Part shown: positions 1 to 9,595 of the stretch, one piece after another
Layout: every line of letters starts with the position of its first letter
Numbering within the stretch: position 1 is the stretch's first letter
DNA from: CBDBND01 sp965262665
Lineage (GTDB): Bacteria; Pseudomonadota; Alphaproteobacteria; Rhodospirillales; Rhodospirillaceae
DNA length: 64,000 bases
Assembly (NCBI GenBank): GCA_965262665.1
Contig: CBDHFR010000004.1
Location: 2,108,001-2,172,000, forward strand
Direction of reading: 5' to 3'
Program-made: the position numbers and the translations under genes
The notes under the pieces: model-generated
Databases searched by the model: none
The model's input: the letters and a program-made list of their open reading frames with translations, nothing else
Told to the model about the DNA's origin: nothing

Positions 1-82
1 GTCCATATACACTTAATTTGATTGAATCCTGTTCAAATTACCTTTTATGCATGTCTGAACACGTTGATATTGGGCCGGTGAG

Positions 83-433
83 TCACACAAATTTGGCAGA
101 TTTTCTCAATTCCAGAAAAGTTCGGTAAAGGTGGTTGCGGGCCGTGCAGGGGGCAACGTGAGTCTCAAGCAGCTGCAGGAATCCGCTCAGGTATTCCTTG
201 CTCAAGCAGTCCACGCCCGACTCTATGAACCGAAGGCCTTCGTTGTCCGCCAAGTGCCCGAGCCAACTGCCGTAAACAAGGCGAAACCGCGACAGCTGCG
301 CATCGGTGATGTTGCTAAGCTCACCCTGTTCGTCCAGTACATTTCCCTTGGTGCGGGCCCGGGACCATGCAAGACGGTCGGCCGCGGGCCAATGGTCAAA
401 GGCGATGATCCGGACAGACAGCTTGCGCGCCAT
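83..433 (-). pseudogene. Tyrosine-type integrase, N-terminal fragment
   Basis: The product begins MARKLSVRIIAFDHWPAADR and resembles the N-terminal SAM-like core-binding region of site-specific integrases, with the pattern of a YLSGFLQLLE helix followed by a short linker. It is about 117 residues long, whereas family members have 300 or more, and it has no catalytic R/H/R/Y domain. The frame closes inside a 60-bp dispersed repeat (84-143), so the gene was cut there. The 5' end lies against an IS481 fragment. Assignment rests on overall resemblance, not on catalytic residues. Confidence 0.5.
84..143. repeat. 60-bp dispersed repeat, copy 1
   Basis: Shares a segment running from CACACAAA through TTTTCTCAATTCCAGAAAAG to GGTGGTTGCGGGCC with 5234-5293 and 11016-11075. 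The copies differ by a few bases. Here the right flank is a degenerate inverted repeat of GGTTGC. Confidence 0.85.
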
Positions 434-479
434 CACGGCGCTCCCTGCTTAAGGTCCAGAACGATATCTGGGTTCACAG

Positions 480-1007
480 GACACCTTCTATGTCGGCACC
501 CTGAAGGGGGTGGGGCGGATCTACCAGCAGAGCTATGTCGATCCCTATTCCAAGGTCGCGCAGGCCAAGCTCTACACCACCAAGACGCCGATCACCGCCG
601 CCGACCTGCTCAATGACCGGGTGCTGCCGTTCCATGACGAGCACGACCTGCCTGTGCTGCGGATCATGACCGACAGGGGTACGGAATACTGCGGGCGAGT
701 GGACAAGCACGACTACCAGCTCTTCCTGGCCATCAACGATATCGACCACACCAAGACCAAGGTGAAATCACCGCAAACAAACGGCATCCGCGAGCGCTTT
801 CACAAGACCGTACTGCAGGAGTTCTACCAGGTCGCGTTCCGCAAAAGACTCTACGACAGCGTCGATGCGCTGCAGGACGATCTGGATCAATGGCTACATC
901 ACTACAACACGGAACGCACTCATCAGGGCAAAATGTGTTGCGGCAGAACGCCGTTCCAGACCATGATCGAGGGCAAAGAAATCTGGAAGGAAAAGTTCGT
1001 GAACTGA
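480..1007 (+). pseudogene. IS481-family transposase, C-terminal part
   Basis: The frame reads DTFYVGTLKGVGRIYQQSY then LRIMTDRGTEYCG and ends HHYNTERTHQGKM. These are the three DDE blocks of the rve integrase core found in IS481 transposases: first D near 480, second in TDRGTEY, and the E in the NGIRERFHKT block. The N-terminal helix-turn-helix third is missing. The sequence upstream belongs to the integrase fragment on the other strand. An inverted repeat containing TGTCAGATCACATC follows at about 1047, and its mirror image opens another IS481 remnant at 26341. The copy cannot transpose by itself. Confidence 0.85.
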
Positions 1008-1071
1008 ACTTGACCTAACAGAGGCCGCCGAAAGAACGGCCAACTGTCAGATCACATCTGAACCACTACAC

Positions 1072-1212
1072 ATCAAGACCTTGCAGAAATTCGCCTCCGT
1101 CCATGCTTCGATCCACAACCATTTCGACCACCAACGCCACCTCAACCGCCGCGACATTTTTAAGCAAGGCCGAGCTGCTGCCTTGGCCGAGTGGCGTCAA
1201 CTTGCAGCCTGA
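1072..1212 (+). pseudogene. IS6-family transposase, 3' remnant
   Basis: This 47-codon stretch (IKTLQKFASVHASIHNHF through LAEWRQLAA) matches the C-terminus of the intact IS6 transposase at 46903-47598. The terminal inverted repeat TTTAGTCTGACAATGCC follows at about 1249-1265. The rest of the element is missing. The remnant abuts the 3' end of the large secreted-protein gene on the other strand. Confidence 0.85.
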
Positions 1213-1268
1213 GAGTCCTCTATTGGAGGTTCTTCAGGTCCGAGCCATTTAGTCTGACAATGCCCGCA

Positions 1269-4200
1269 TCACTGCCGAGCAACTGTGAGCGTATAGGCCC
1301 CGGTTTGTGCCCACCACCCGGGCGCTGGAAAGTTGAGAAAATCTGCCGAAACTTCAATTACATAGTCAGTCGTGCCGCGTTTCGCTTCTCCCAACCAACG
1401 GTTTGTTTCAATTTCCTCCAGAAGAAAACGCTGCCCTGATCTGAGATTCCCGCCGCCCGGCGGATGGGGGTACAACCGGATTCGTAATTTTGCACCCTCC
1501 ACAATCGGGTCTTCGACGTCTACGGAAATATCGTATCTCTGCCCTTCCTGCAACTTTACTTTATAAAAGTCGTGATCCCCGATGAAGTCTATGGTTCCAG
1601 TAACGGATGCATTGTCACTCTCCAAAGCAGCAATCGTATACGGCGTCCCTTCAACATCGTCATTGGTTGCCTTGGCCAGATTCAGGGAAAGAACATACTG
1701 TCCGATCGGTTCGTCGCCATAGGAGGCAACCTGAGCGATATAAACGCCAGTAGCGCTGGGTCTGAAATCCAGCGCCGCACCTTGCCGGTCGCTGCCATCC
1801 CTTTGATCCAGGAAAATCCCGTTCTCATCCCGAATGACCAAATGCGGGTCAATGAGTTCATACTCACCGTCCAACCCCTTCAGCTCCAACCTATAGGTAT
1901 AGCCTTCCGTCAGGGCGATGTTGTAGGCGTCCCTATCACCCGAGGTCTCGAGAGTCCCTGTCACAAATCCCGCAAGGGGAACAAAGGTGGTCGTTGTTGT
2001 GCTTGGAGGAACCTCAACGGCGGTAAAGTCCGTTTCAGGTGGGTATATCGGCATGACCAGTTCACGTGCAGTTACGCGGTAAATCCCGGTCGCCCCACTG
2101 AAACCCTTAACCTCCAGCCATAAATCCGAAGATACGAGGGGACGGCTAATTATTCTTGGGTTGAGGCCCCCGGCTGTGTCGTCTCTGGTTCCAAGCATTT
2201 GACCTGAATCATTGCGCAGTACAAGGACTGGATCCGCAAGTGCGTCTTCACCCAAATCAACGGTGTCGACTTCAAAGGCATAGTTAACCCAGTTCTGGAC
2301 ATTTAACTTGAACCAATCGGTATCGTTCGCGTCCGCGATTTCGCCGATGAAAGACTGTCCGGCAGCAAGGTTGGCGGTGCTGTCCATACTACCGGCGATA
2401 TCGATGCCTTCATCCACTTCCGGGATTGGTTCTGCGAGCTGTGTGACTGATACCGTATAGGCGCCGGTCGGCGTCGCGCCGAAGGACCTTACGTCAAGCC
2501 AGAAATCCCCCGAAACGGACGGTGTATAGACGATGCGGGCGTTTGACCCATCGCCGCTGTCATCGTCTTGATCCAGATAAACATTATCGGCGTCTCTAAG
2601 AACGAGAAACGGGTCCTCTAATGGACTTGTATCAGCGTCTTCACGGCCCGTTACTGTTAATTCGTATTCAGCGCCGGAGACCAGTTTGATTCTGAAAAAA
2701 TCCCGGTCCGCCGCGCTATCCAGAGTTCCAGCGGCGGAGCCGTCAACAGGCACGAAGCCTTCGCTTTCCAGACTATGCGGTAAATCCGACTCCCCCTCCG
2801 ATACGACAGGTTCGGTTTCCTCCTCTTCGATCTCTACAGAGGCCGAAATTTCCGTTACGGAGAGTTGGTAGGAGCCTGTAGCCCTTCTGACACCTCTCGC
2901 GGCAACCCAATACACACCCGCATAATGCGGTGTGAAGGCAATACTTGCCTTATCTGTGCCGGTGTCAGCTAAAAATGAGTCGGTAAAAACGAGGTATGTC
3001 GGAACGGGGTCATAGTATAGCTGAGCCGAAAGATTGGTCAGCGGAGATTCATCCTCTCCAGGGGATAGTTCGAACAGGTAGCTTTGGCCGGGTGTCAGGT
3101 AAATTCTGAACCAGTCCTCGTCCTCCGCAAAATCGATATTTCCGGAAATGATCTCTCCCGGAGCGATTAGTGCTTCCGTATCGTTGTGTCCGTCGAAATC
3201 ATCGAAATAGGTCTTGCTGATGTGCTTAGGCGGTCCATAAAGATACTGAACTCCAGCAATGTCATCGTCTGACGGGCCTCCCCAATGCTGCAGATAGGTG
3301 TATAACTTAGACAAGCCTCCCGGGAGGGTGGATGGGGTGAGCGGGTAAGCAAGACCTAGAATGCGGCCGATTTGGTGAAGCGCCACGTCCAAGAATTTAC
3401 TATCGAAAGTCCTTGGTTCATCATAGACGGCGGCGTTGAAAGCAGTGAACTGTGTAAAAGGCAGTATAAAAGAAAGAAGAAAGCTGCGTTTACTTGCGTA
3501 TGCTTGGGGTCCTGCCAGACTCCGTATCCCCAAACCGACGCGATAATCTGCATCCGGGTAGTATGGTGGAACCTCTACAAAGGTCACACCCGCCGCCTGC
3601 GACCATATGTCGTGAGCACGATAGACATATCCCTTCAAGCGGTCAGGAATGGTCGTCTCTAAGCACGGAACGGGGCTTACCCGGCCATGGGTATTGGAGC
3701 CTGGGTTGCTATAAATACAGCGCTGGAAGGGGGTAACCTCCGGATCATAGAAGCTCCATGTTATTACGGCGCCAGTCCCCAATTCCGGGTCGCCATGCTT
3801 GGAATCGCCGTCACGGATAATAAAACTGGGCCGCTCCCGCTGCGGACCATCAAGAATTTCTATGGAAGTGTCCCAAGATGGGGATACCAGGTCACTAGCT
3901 GGCTCCCGCCGTGTCTCGCTCTGCCACGGCCCGAGCCGGCATTTGGCGGTCAAGTCCACTGTCGTGTCCCCGGGACCGCCAACCGTGTATTGCAGGCGCC
4001 CGGCAAACCCGCTCTCAGCGGTAAGGTTGAAGGTGTCCGTCTCGAGATTAGTAGAACTTACCTCCGCCAGGATCTCCTCCACACCAACCGTCACCACCCC
4101 GCCCTCTAGGATCACGGGACTGGTCCACTGACCCAGGTTTACACCCGTATCCCCCGCATAAACTTCAATCGACATGGGCTCAGATGCGCCGTAACTCCGC

Positions 4201-4700
4201 TCGATGGTGATCTGCCCCCCGTGGAAGGGTACCGATGCACCGGACCGCACCCCGGGAACCGTCGCACTCCCACGGACCGTGGCCACTGAACAGGACGACC
4301 AGTTGGACAGCACCCGCTGTTGCGGGTCCCACACCAAGTGTTGGGCAAAGCCAGGGAACGTGGACGATACCGTCACCGTCAACAGGCGGGCATCGTCCAC
4401 GTCAACGGCATCGAGATAGACAAAGGTAGAGGCGCCTGCCTCGAGGTCGCCCTCTACCTGGTCCAGCACCAGATCAGATTCGTTGTCAGCAAACTGGATG
4501 GTGTAGGACCCGGCCTCGCCGGAGGGGTTATGGACTTGAATGAAGTTATCGACGATGGGCGCGTTGGACACCGGCTTAAAAACCACATCGTCGGCGGATG
4601 CCTCACCGGAACCCAGTGATACCGCGCTCCAACAGAGGGCGAGGAGCCAGAACCCCCTAGCGTGGGCACCGAGACAGCAGTTCCACCCAGCATGAGCCAT
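1269..4700 (-). CDS. Large secreted protein: degenerate matrixin domain plus PPC-type repeats
   Basis: About 1143 residues from the ATG at 4700, chosen because it places a hydrophobic signal segment (GFWLLALCWSAVSLGSGEASA) at the N-terminus. An open frame extends upstream to 4802. The first 270 residues are beta-rich. Next comes a matrixin-like region around residues 360-490, ending DDDIAGVQYLYGP, which matches the end of M10 metalloprotease domains. The zinc motif there reads HQIGRILGLAY instead of HExGHxxGxxH, so the catalytic Glu and two of three His are gone. The C-terminal half has about five repeats of the form GxxDRDFFRIxLxxG...VYWVxxxG...GxYxLSV, typical of bacterial pre-peptidase C-terminal (PPC) domains. 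Role: probably a binding or structural exported protein. The stop lies only 4 bp from an IS6 inverted repeat. Confidence 0.75.
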   Translation of the reverse strand: MAHAGWNCCLGAHARGFWLLALCWSAVSLGSGEASADDVVFKPVSNAPIVDNFIQVHNPSGEAGSYTIQFADNESDLVLDQVEGDLEAGASTFVYLDAVDVDDARLLTVTVSSTFPGFAQHLVWDPQQRVLSNWSSCSVATVRGSATVPGVRSGASVPFHGGQITIERSYGASEPMSIEVYAGDTGVNLGQWTSPVILEGGVVTVGVEEILAEVSSTNLETDTFNLTAESGFAGRLQYTVGGPGDTTVDLTAKCRLGPWQSETRREPASDLVSPSWDTSIEILDGPQRERPSFIIRDGDSKHGDPELGTGAVITWSFYDPEVTPFQRCIYSNPGSNTHGRVSPVPCLETTIPDRLKGYVYRAHDIWSQAAGVTFVEVPPYYPDADYRVGLGIRSLAGPQAYASKRSFLLSFILPFTQFTAFNAAVYDEPRTFDSKFLDVALHQIGRILGLAYPLTPSTLPGGLSKLYTYLQHWGGPSDDDIAGVQYLYGPPKHISKTYFDDFDGHNDTEALIAPGEIISGNIDFAEDEDWFRIYLTPGQSYLFELSPGEDESPLTNLSAQLYYDPVPTYLVFTDSFLADTGTDKASIAFTPHYAGVYWVAARGVRRATGSYQLSVTEISASVEIEEEETEPVVSEGESDLPHSLESEGFVPVDGSAAGTLDSAADRDFFRIKLVSGAEYELTVTGREDADTSPLEDPFLVLRDADNVYLDQDDDSGDGSNARIVYTPSVSGDFWLDVRSFGATPTGAYTVSVTQLAEPIPEVDEGIDIAGSMDSTANLAAGQSFIGEIADANDTDWFKLNVQNWVNYAFEVDTVDLGEDALADPVLVLRNDSGQMLGTRDDTAGGLNPRIISRPLVSSDLWLEVKGFSGATGIYRVTARELVMPIYPPETDFTAVEVPPSTTTTTFVPLAGFVTGTLETSGDRDAYNIALTEGYTYRLELKGLDGEYELIDPHLVIRDENGIFLDQRDGSDRQGAALDFRPSATGVYIAQVASYGDEPIGQYVLSLNLAKATNDDVEGTPYTIAALESDNASVTGTIDFIGDHDFYKVKLQEGQRYDISVDVEDPIVEGAKLRIRLYPHPPGGGNLRSGQRFLLEEIETNRWLGEAKRGTTDYVIEVSADFLNFPAPGWWAQTGAYTLTVARQ

Positions 4701-5233
4701 ACAGGCGATAGAGTTCCTCACCTTACATCTCCGTGGATGGCCGACCGGCCCATTTTGGTGGGTCTGAGTCGAATGCTGGTTCAGGGCCAGCTTTTCCGGC
4801 AACGAGACGATGGTTTCGGGTGTCTGTGGTCGATTCCCAATGCACTATGGGCCCATGTGCTTTGATGATACACGAAATAATACGACCGGATCTGATCACG
4901 GCACCCCGTCTCAGACGGATGCAGGGTCCATGCACAGGCGACGACGCGAGGGGCTGAGACGTTTCCCGGTGCAGAGTTTGCAAGTATCAGCTGTCCAAGG
5001 TTAGGTCTGACACTGCCTCTAAAAGGCGTCGATTCTGATTCTGCGGGCGCTTGAATGCTCGTCGGCGCGAAACCTTGAGCTTGAGCCCTCATAATCAAGG
5101 GATTTCCATGGGTTGGTTTGCCGATCGGCGTCCACGACTCAAGCCAAGTAACACGCGTGCAATTTCTCTTATCCCAACCTTGGAATACCTACTGCCACCA
5201 ACAGCAATTTAAGATGGTATCGGCTCGGTGTAT

Positions 5234-5293
5234 CCCACAAATTCTGCGGATTTTCTCAATTCCAGAAAAGTTCGGTAAAGGTGGTTGCGGGCC
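5234..5293. repeat. 60-bp dispersed repeat, copy 2
   Basis: Homologous to 84-143 and 11016-11075. The GGTTGCGGGCCCCCGCAACC palindrome at its right end can form a strong hairpin and directly adjoins a MITE end. The whole stretch 4803-5395 holds no convincing gene. It also contains an IS-end-like GTCTGACACTGCC near 5008. Confidence 0.85.
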
Positions 5294-5304
5294 CCCGCAA
5301 CCAG

Positions 5305-5381
5305 CTCTTCCCGAAAAGCTTTTCCGCCGATTTTCCTGATACACGCCGTCCAGGTATGGATGAGGTTCTCGGAAGGGACAA
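5305..5381. repeat. MITE of the rve-IS family, diverged copy
   Basis: Ends read TCTTCCCGAAAAGC on the left and GGTTCTCGGAAGGGACA on the right. The centre resembles the copy at 14728-14804, sharing a TCCGC-GAT-TTC-TGAT core and then GGATGAGG. It is about 77 bp long with no coding capacity. Confidence 0.65.
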
Positions 5382-5395
5382 GGGGCAGCCGAGAC

Positions 5396-6580
5396 TCACT
5401 TCCAGGCTCCGAAGGTGAACCACTTCAAACCGTCCTGCAGCTTGCCCACATTGCCTTCAACTTTATTGGCGTCTTCCTTGGCTGCTTCCAGCACTGCTTT
5501 GGCGCCATGGTTGTGCTGGCTCGGAATGATAAAGCGGACGAACTTATCTTCGTCGAACCCCGCATCAAGCACAGCTTGGCGCACGTCAAGATCGCGCAAG
5601 GATTTATAGAACGGCTCTTTGTTATAGTAGGCGTCCCAATCCAAATAGAACTGCTCGTAAGGCGGGACTTCCGCGTTCAAGGGCAGTTCCATGTGAATCA
5701 TTAAGCCACCCGGTTTTAAGACGCGGTAGCTTTCTTCAAACACCTTGGCCACATCGAACATGGGCATCTCATGCAGCACCATGGCCGACCAAACGATGTC
5801 GACGTTGTTGTCATCGAACTTAAGGTCTGTGCCGTTCATCTGATGCCAATGAATAGGATAACCCAAGGCCTTGCAGCGGGCGTGGCCGTATCGGACGTTG
5901 GGTGCGCCCGGGTCGATGGCGTGGATGTCTAAGTCAGGCCACGCCTCCAGCCAAGGTAATGTGTTGAAACCCACCGTCGCACCGATATCGATCATCTTGT
6001 TAGGCGCGAAGTCGGGATAACGGGCCTTGAGGAATTGAGACACGGATCGGCCCGTATCATCCATTTCCGGGCCGAGATAGCCCATGAGAAAAACCGATAG
6101 GCCGTTGTCGTACAGCGCGCCTTGAGTGACATCACCGTCGAACCGTTCCGTGTGGTAACAGCCGGGCATGAGATGAACGTCGAGGGCGCTAATGTAGCGT
6201 GGTGTTTCGAACTCAGGATCCAGATGGAGAGTTTCTTCTTCTGCGTTCAACGCGGCTGTCTTTTCCGCTAGTTCATCGCTGGACCGGTCGATGCCGGGCA
6301 GCACAGAGCGCCATACGAGCTCCTGTGTGCTGTTGCGCACTGCAGAATAGAACTTGAACAAAGTATCCGGCTTCATCGCTTTGTGAATTTCCGGACCATC
6401 TTTGGGCGCGCGTCCATGTTTGCGCTCAAAATCCGGTAGGACACGACGGTCATAGACCGTACGCATATTGCCAGCGAGATCGCCCAGAACGAATTGGCGC
6501 ATACTAGTGACAAAGCCTTGCCGGGCAGCTTCATCCCGGCTGGCATCTATGGCGAGGTCATGACTGAGGCGAGTGGGCAT
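5396..6580 (-). CDS. Class I SAM-dependent methyltransferase paralogue (no signal peptide)
   Basis: A 394-residue protein. Motif I (MIDIGATVGF) lies near residue 196, the acidic strand-2 motif (AIDPGAPNVRYGHAR) near 221, VDIVWSAMVLHEM near 259 and VLKPGG near 288, all as expected for a Rossmann-fold methyltransferase. The first ~190 residues form a family-specific region with a DPEFETPRYISALDVHLMPG block, also seen in the paralogues at 9596, 22868 and 43885. This copy starts MPTRLSHDLAID and has no export signal. It is divergent from the TonB-receptor gene, sharing the 6581-7016 intergenic region. Substrate unknown. Confidence 0.85.
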   Translation of the reverse strand: MPTRLSHDLAIDASRDEAARQGFVTSMRQFVLGDLAGNMRTVYDRRVLPDFERKHGRAPKDGPEIHKAMKPDTLFKFYSAVRNSTQELVWRSVLPGIDRSSDELAEKTAALNAEEETLHLDPEFETPRYISALDVHLMPGCYHTERFDGDVTQGALYDNGLSVFLMGYLGPEMDDTGRSVSQFLKARYPDFAPNKMIDIGATVGFNTLPWLEAWPDLDIHAIDPGAPNVRYGHARCKALGYPIHWHQMNGTDLKFDDNNVDIVWSAMVLHEMPMFDVAKVFEESYRVLKPGGLMIHMELPLNAEVPPYEQFYLDWDAYYNKEPFYKSLRDLDVRQAVLDAGFDEDKFVRFIIPSQHNHGAKAVLEAAKEDANKVEGNVGKLQDGLKWFTFGAWK

Positions 6581-6774
6581 GGCGTAGTCCTTGGATCACG
6601 TATTGTATTGGGGTGATCCAAGGATAACCCCGACCTGTGGCATACACAATCGGGTGCGATTGGAACTCTAAACGGACAAACGCTTAGCAACAGTCAACAA
6701 CCATCTCCTTCAACGATGCAGAATAGGGTGGAAGCCATTGGTGGTGATCCCCACCTGTCCAGTGTGGTCGGCGA

Positions 6775-6786
6775 GGGGGGGGGGGG
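6775..6786. repeat. Homopolymeric G tract, 12 bases
   Basis: An uninterrupted run of 12 G lies in the 436-bp divergent intergenic region, 231 bp upstream of the TonB-receptor start. No other gene is visible in this spacer. Such tracts change length readily and could alter expression, but I see no promoter elements positioned around it. Confidence 0.9.
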
Positions 6787-7016
6787 CGACTGCTGTTCTG
6801 ACCTTTCGAACTTTATAAACCGCTTGATTTTTCGTATCTTCCTGGCACGCTAAGGATCATGGTGTTTTTGCAACACACTGGCCAAATAGGGTTCTGAGAT
6901 TCCATTGGTCCATACAAGTTTCCCTGGTAAGTTGCAAAAAAATACAGGCTATTTTCACAGCATTCAGAGGCCTGCAATGGGCCACTCGGGTTGAACAATT
7001 TTGTGTGGGGGTTTTG

Positions 7017-9242
7017 ATGTCTTTCCGGAAATCACTTTCAATTACAGCCGCAGCGCTTGCTATGGCGATTCCGCTCAAAGACGTTTTGGCACAGGGCATC
7101 ACTCTTGAAGAGATCGTGGTGACGGCCGAACGGCGTGAACGAAATCTACAAACGACACCCCTGGCCGTGACGGCTTTGTCCGAACTGCAAATGGAACGCC
7201 GCAATATCACGGAAACCATCGACCTTGGCCGGCAAGTGCCCCTGCTAATTGCCCACAACAACGTCACCTTGGGTGCGTCGGTGGCCTACTGGTTGCGTGG
7301 CATCGGATCGACAGAATCCCTGGCGACGTTCGACCCACCTGTTTTGACTTACGTGGATGAAGTCGCCAACCCGCGTCAGAATGCCAACAACCTCGAATTG
7401 GTTGAAGTCGAGCGGATGGAAGTCCTGCGTGGGCCTCAAGGCACATTGTTCGGCCGCAACACAACCGGTGGCGCAGTCAACATCATCACCAAAAAGCCGT
7501 CCGATGTGTTCGGGGCCAAGGGCGAAATCGGCTATGGGCGGTTTGACGAAATTCGCGTCAAGAGCAGCCTCAATATTCCGGTGTCGGAAAAGGTACTAAC
7601 CAAATGGTCTGCTTTTTATCTGGAAGACAATGGCTGGCAGAGAAGTGTCGTCAACAACGAGAATTTTAACTTTGCCGAACATTTAGGCCTTCGCGGCGCC
7701 ATCCGTGTGCTTCCCGTAGATAACATCACCTGGGATATGTCGGTAAATTGGAGTACACAAGATCACCAGAATCTGCAGTCCCCCGTGGATCCGGTGACCT
7801 CCAACAGCAATCTTGCGGAAGGTAAACGTGGGCCTTGGCTATTCAACGGCAGCCCCCGATTCCAAGGCGTGTTTCTCAACAACTGCAAAACCGGAGACGA
7901 GCCTCTAGATTGGGTGCGGAACAATTGTACTGCCAACGAAACCACCACCTACGACATCTATTCCAACCTTATCATCGACATGGATAGCTTCAGCATTGGT
8001 GTCATCACTGGCTACCGCAACCTCAATCATGACTTTGTTAGCCCTTTATTTGCTCGCACGCCTGAACTACCACTGTCCAACGATGGTGATCATAACATGT
8101 ACAGCCAGGAGCTTAAGCTCACAGGTGACGCATTAGATGGCCGTCTCAGCTACGTGACCGGTTTCTTCTATATGAAGGAGGACAATCTCTCTCGGTTTGA
8201 AACGTCACTTATGTTTGCACCGAATACGACACCCCTCGTTCTTAATGACAACACCATGGAAAACGATACGGAAAGTTTTGCTTGGTATGTGCAAGGGGAT
8301 TATGAGGTCATTGACAATTTGACGTTTACTGCCGGCATACGCTGGACCGACGAAACTAAGCACATTCCGTTTTATTTTCACACCAACGACGCCGGCGTGA
8401 CCTTCAACATCGATGACATAGTGGCTGAAGGGATACCGGACAAAGTGACAGCGATCCAGTGGACTCCCCGGTTTGCCCTGCAATACCAGATCAATGACGA
8501 CGTCATGGTCTTCGCGTCTGCCACCCGAGGCTTCAAGTCCGGCGGATGGAACGGCCGCGCTGGCCAGGCCCGTCTGATGACCCGGTTCGAAGAAGAAACC
8601 GTGTGGTCCTATGAAATCGGCACCCGTTCCGAATGGCTCGACAACCGCCTCCGGTTTAACGCCACCCTCTTTGACGTCACCTACAGCGAACTGCAATTGC
8701 CGTCGTTGGCGTTCCAGCCAGCGCCAGGTGAAGCGCCCACATTCGTTAACAACAATGCAGGCGAGCTGAATGTGCGGGGTGCAGAGATCGAGGTATCCGC
8801 GGTGCTGGCCGAAGGCCTGAACGTGTACACCAACATTGGTCTCCAAGATGCCAAGTACAACAAACTCACTCCGGGAGCCCGAGCCAGCGGCTTTATCCTT
8901 GGTGTGACTGAGCCGCAACGGGCTCCAGATTACACCATCCAGGCCGGTTTCGACTATTCGACCTATGTGGACAATCTCAGCGGTGATCTTACCTTTACTG
9001 CCGATATTCAGGCCACCGACGACAACTGGATGTCAGGACAAAATCCGCCGGATTCCTTCAATGACGGGTTTGAGACGGTCAACGCTTCCATCAGTTGGGA
9101 TCATGAAGACGGCACTTGGGGCATCCAGCTCGGGTGTAAAAACTGTCTCGACGAACGGTATGTGACCTCGGACTTCCTCGATGCCCGCTTCATCGGCGAC
9201 CCGATGCGCTGGGGCATCCGCTTCAAATTCGTCTACAACTAG
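7017..9242 (+). CDS. TonB-dependent outer-membrane receptor
   Basis: A 741-residue receptor from ATG 7017, preferred over 7005 because it follows GTGGGGG and opens directly into the signal peptide MSFRKSLSITAAALAMAIPL. The TonB box (LEEIVVTAERRERNLQ) follows cleavage near DVLAQG. The plug domain shows the usual EVERMEVLRGPQGTLFGRNT and GGAVNIITKKP blocks. The remainder is a 22-strand-type barrel ending in aromatic residues (WGIRFKFVYN). It lies beside methyltransferase genes, which suggests uptake of their substrate or a related molecule. The family is of the type often used for organic ligands as well as siderophores, so the cargo cannot be named. Confidence 0.93.
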   Translation: MSFRKSLSITAAALAMAIPLKDVLAQGITLEEIVVTAERRERNLQTTPLAVTALSELQMERRNITETIDLGRQVPLLIAHNNVTLGASVAYWLRGIGSTESLATFDPPVLTYVDEVANPRQNANNLELVEVERMEVLRGPQGTLFGRNTTGGAVNIITKKPSDVFGAKGEIGYGRFDEIRVKSSLNIPVSEKVLTKWSAFYLEDNGWQRSVVNNENFNFAEHLGLRGAIRVLPVDNITWDMSVNWSTQDHQNLQSPVDPVTSNSNLAEGKRGPWLFNGSPRFQGVFLNNCKTGDEPLDWVRNNCTANETTTYDIYSNLIIDMDSFSIGVITGYRNLNHDFVSPLFARTPELPLSNDGDHNMYSQELKLTGDALDGRLSYVTGFFYMKEDNLSRFETSLMFAPNTTPLVLNDNTMENDTESFAWYVQGDYEVIDNLTFTAGIRWTDETKHIPFYFHTNDAGVTFNIDDIVAEGIPDKVTAIQWTPRFALQYQINDDVMVFASATRGFKSGGWNGRAGQARLMTRFEEETVWSYEIGTRSEWLDNRLRFNATLFDVTYSELQLPSLAFQPAPGEAPTFVNNNAGELNVRGAEIEVSAVLAEGLNVYTNIGLQDAKYNKLTPGARASGFILGVTEPQRAPDYTIQAGFDYSTYVDNLSGDLTFTADIQATDDNWMSGQNPPDSFNDGFETVNASISWDHEDGTWGIQLGCKNCLDERYVTSDFLDARFIGDPMRWGIRFKFVYN

Positions 9243-9295
9243 AGCATTTTCCGCTCACGCACGGTCATATCCTGCAGCAGCGAAGTAGTTTTGGC

Positions 9296-9373
9296 TGTCC
9301 TTTGCGAAAGCCCCATCCGCACCGGGAAGATTTGCATCATGAAGATCGGCGGATAAGGTTTTCGGGAAGGACA
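9296..9373. repeat. 78-bp MITE of the rve-IS family
   Basis: Imperfect inverted ends TGTCCTTTGCGAAAGCCCC and GGTTTTCGGGAAGGACA flank a centre containing TTTGCATCATGAAGA. The copies at 45404-45481 and 14349-14426 have the same length and centre. The right end resembles the 3' end of rve-transposase fragments in this window, suggesting a deletion derivative. Confidence 0.75.
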
Positions 9374-9393
9374 GGGGGACCGGTTATCCTTTC

Positions 9394-9501
9394 ATGACCT
9401 ATGCCGACTCCATGAACGACGTCAGCGAAATAGGCCTGGAACCGGACGCGAAGCAGGCTTTTTTGTGGGGTAACGCAGCACGTGTCTGGGGCTGGGACTA
9501 G
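9394..9501 (+). pseudogene. Amidohydrolase C-terminal remnant
   Basis: A 36-codon tail ending GLEPDAKQAFLWGNAARVWGWD then stop matches the final helix of amidohydrolase (TIM-barrel, amidohydrolase_2 type) proteins, where an F/I-x-G-NAAR-xxG signature precedes the end. The rest of the gene is gone and is replaced upstream by the 78-bp MITE. The remnant indicates that a metabolic gene once stood between the TonB receptor and the methyltransferase at 9596. Confidence 0.55.
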
Positions 9502-9595
9502 GCAGCATGTCCGTTGTCAGATGCGACTTCAACCGGATGAGACGTTCGGCGAGGACAGCCAAAGTGTCTGAGGTTCTTGCCTTACGACAAGCTGG

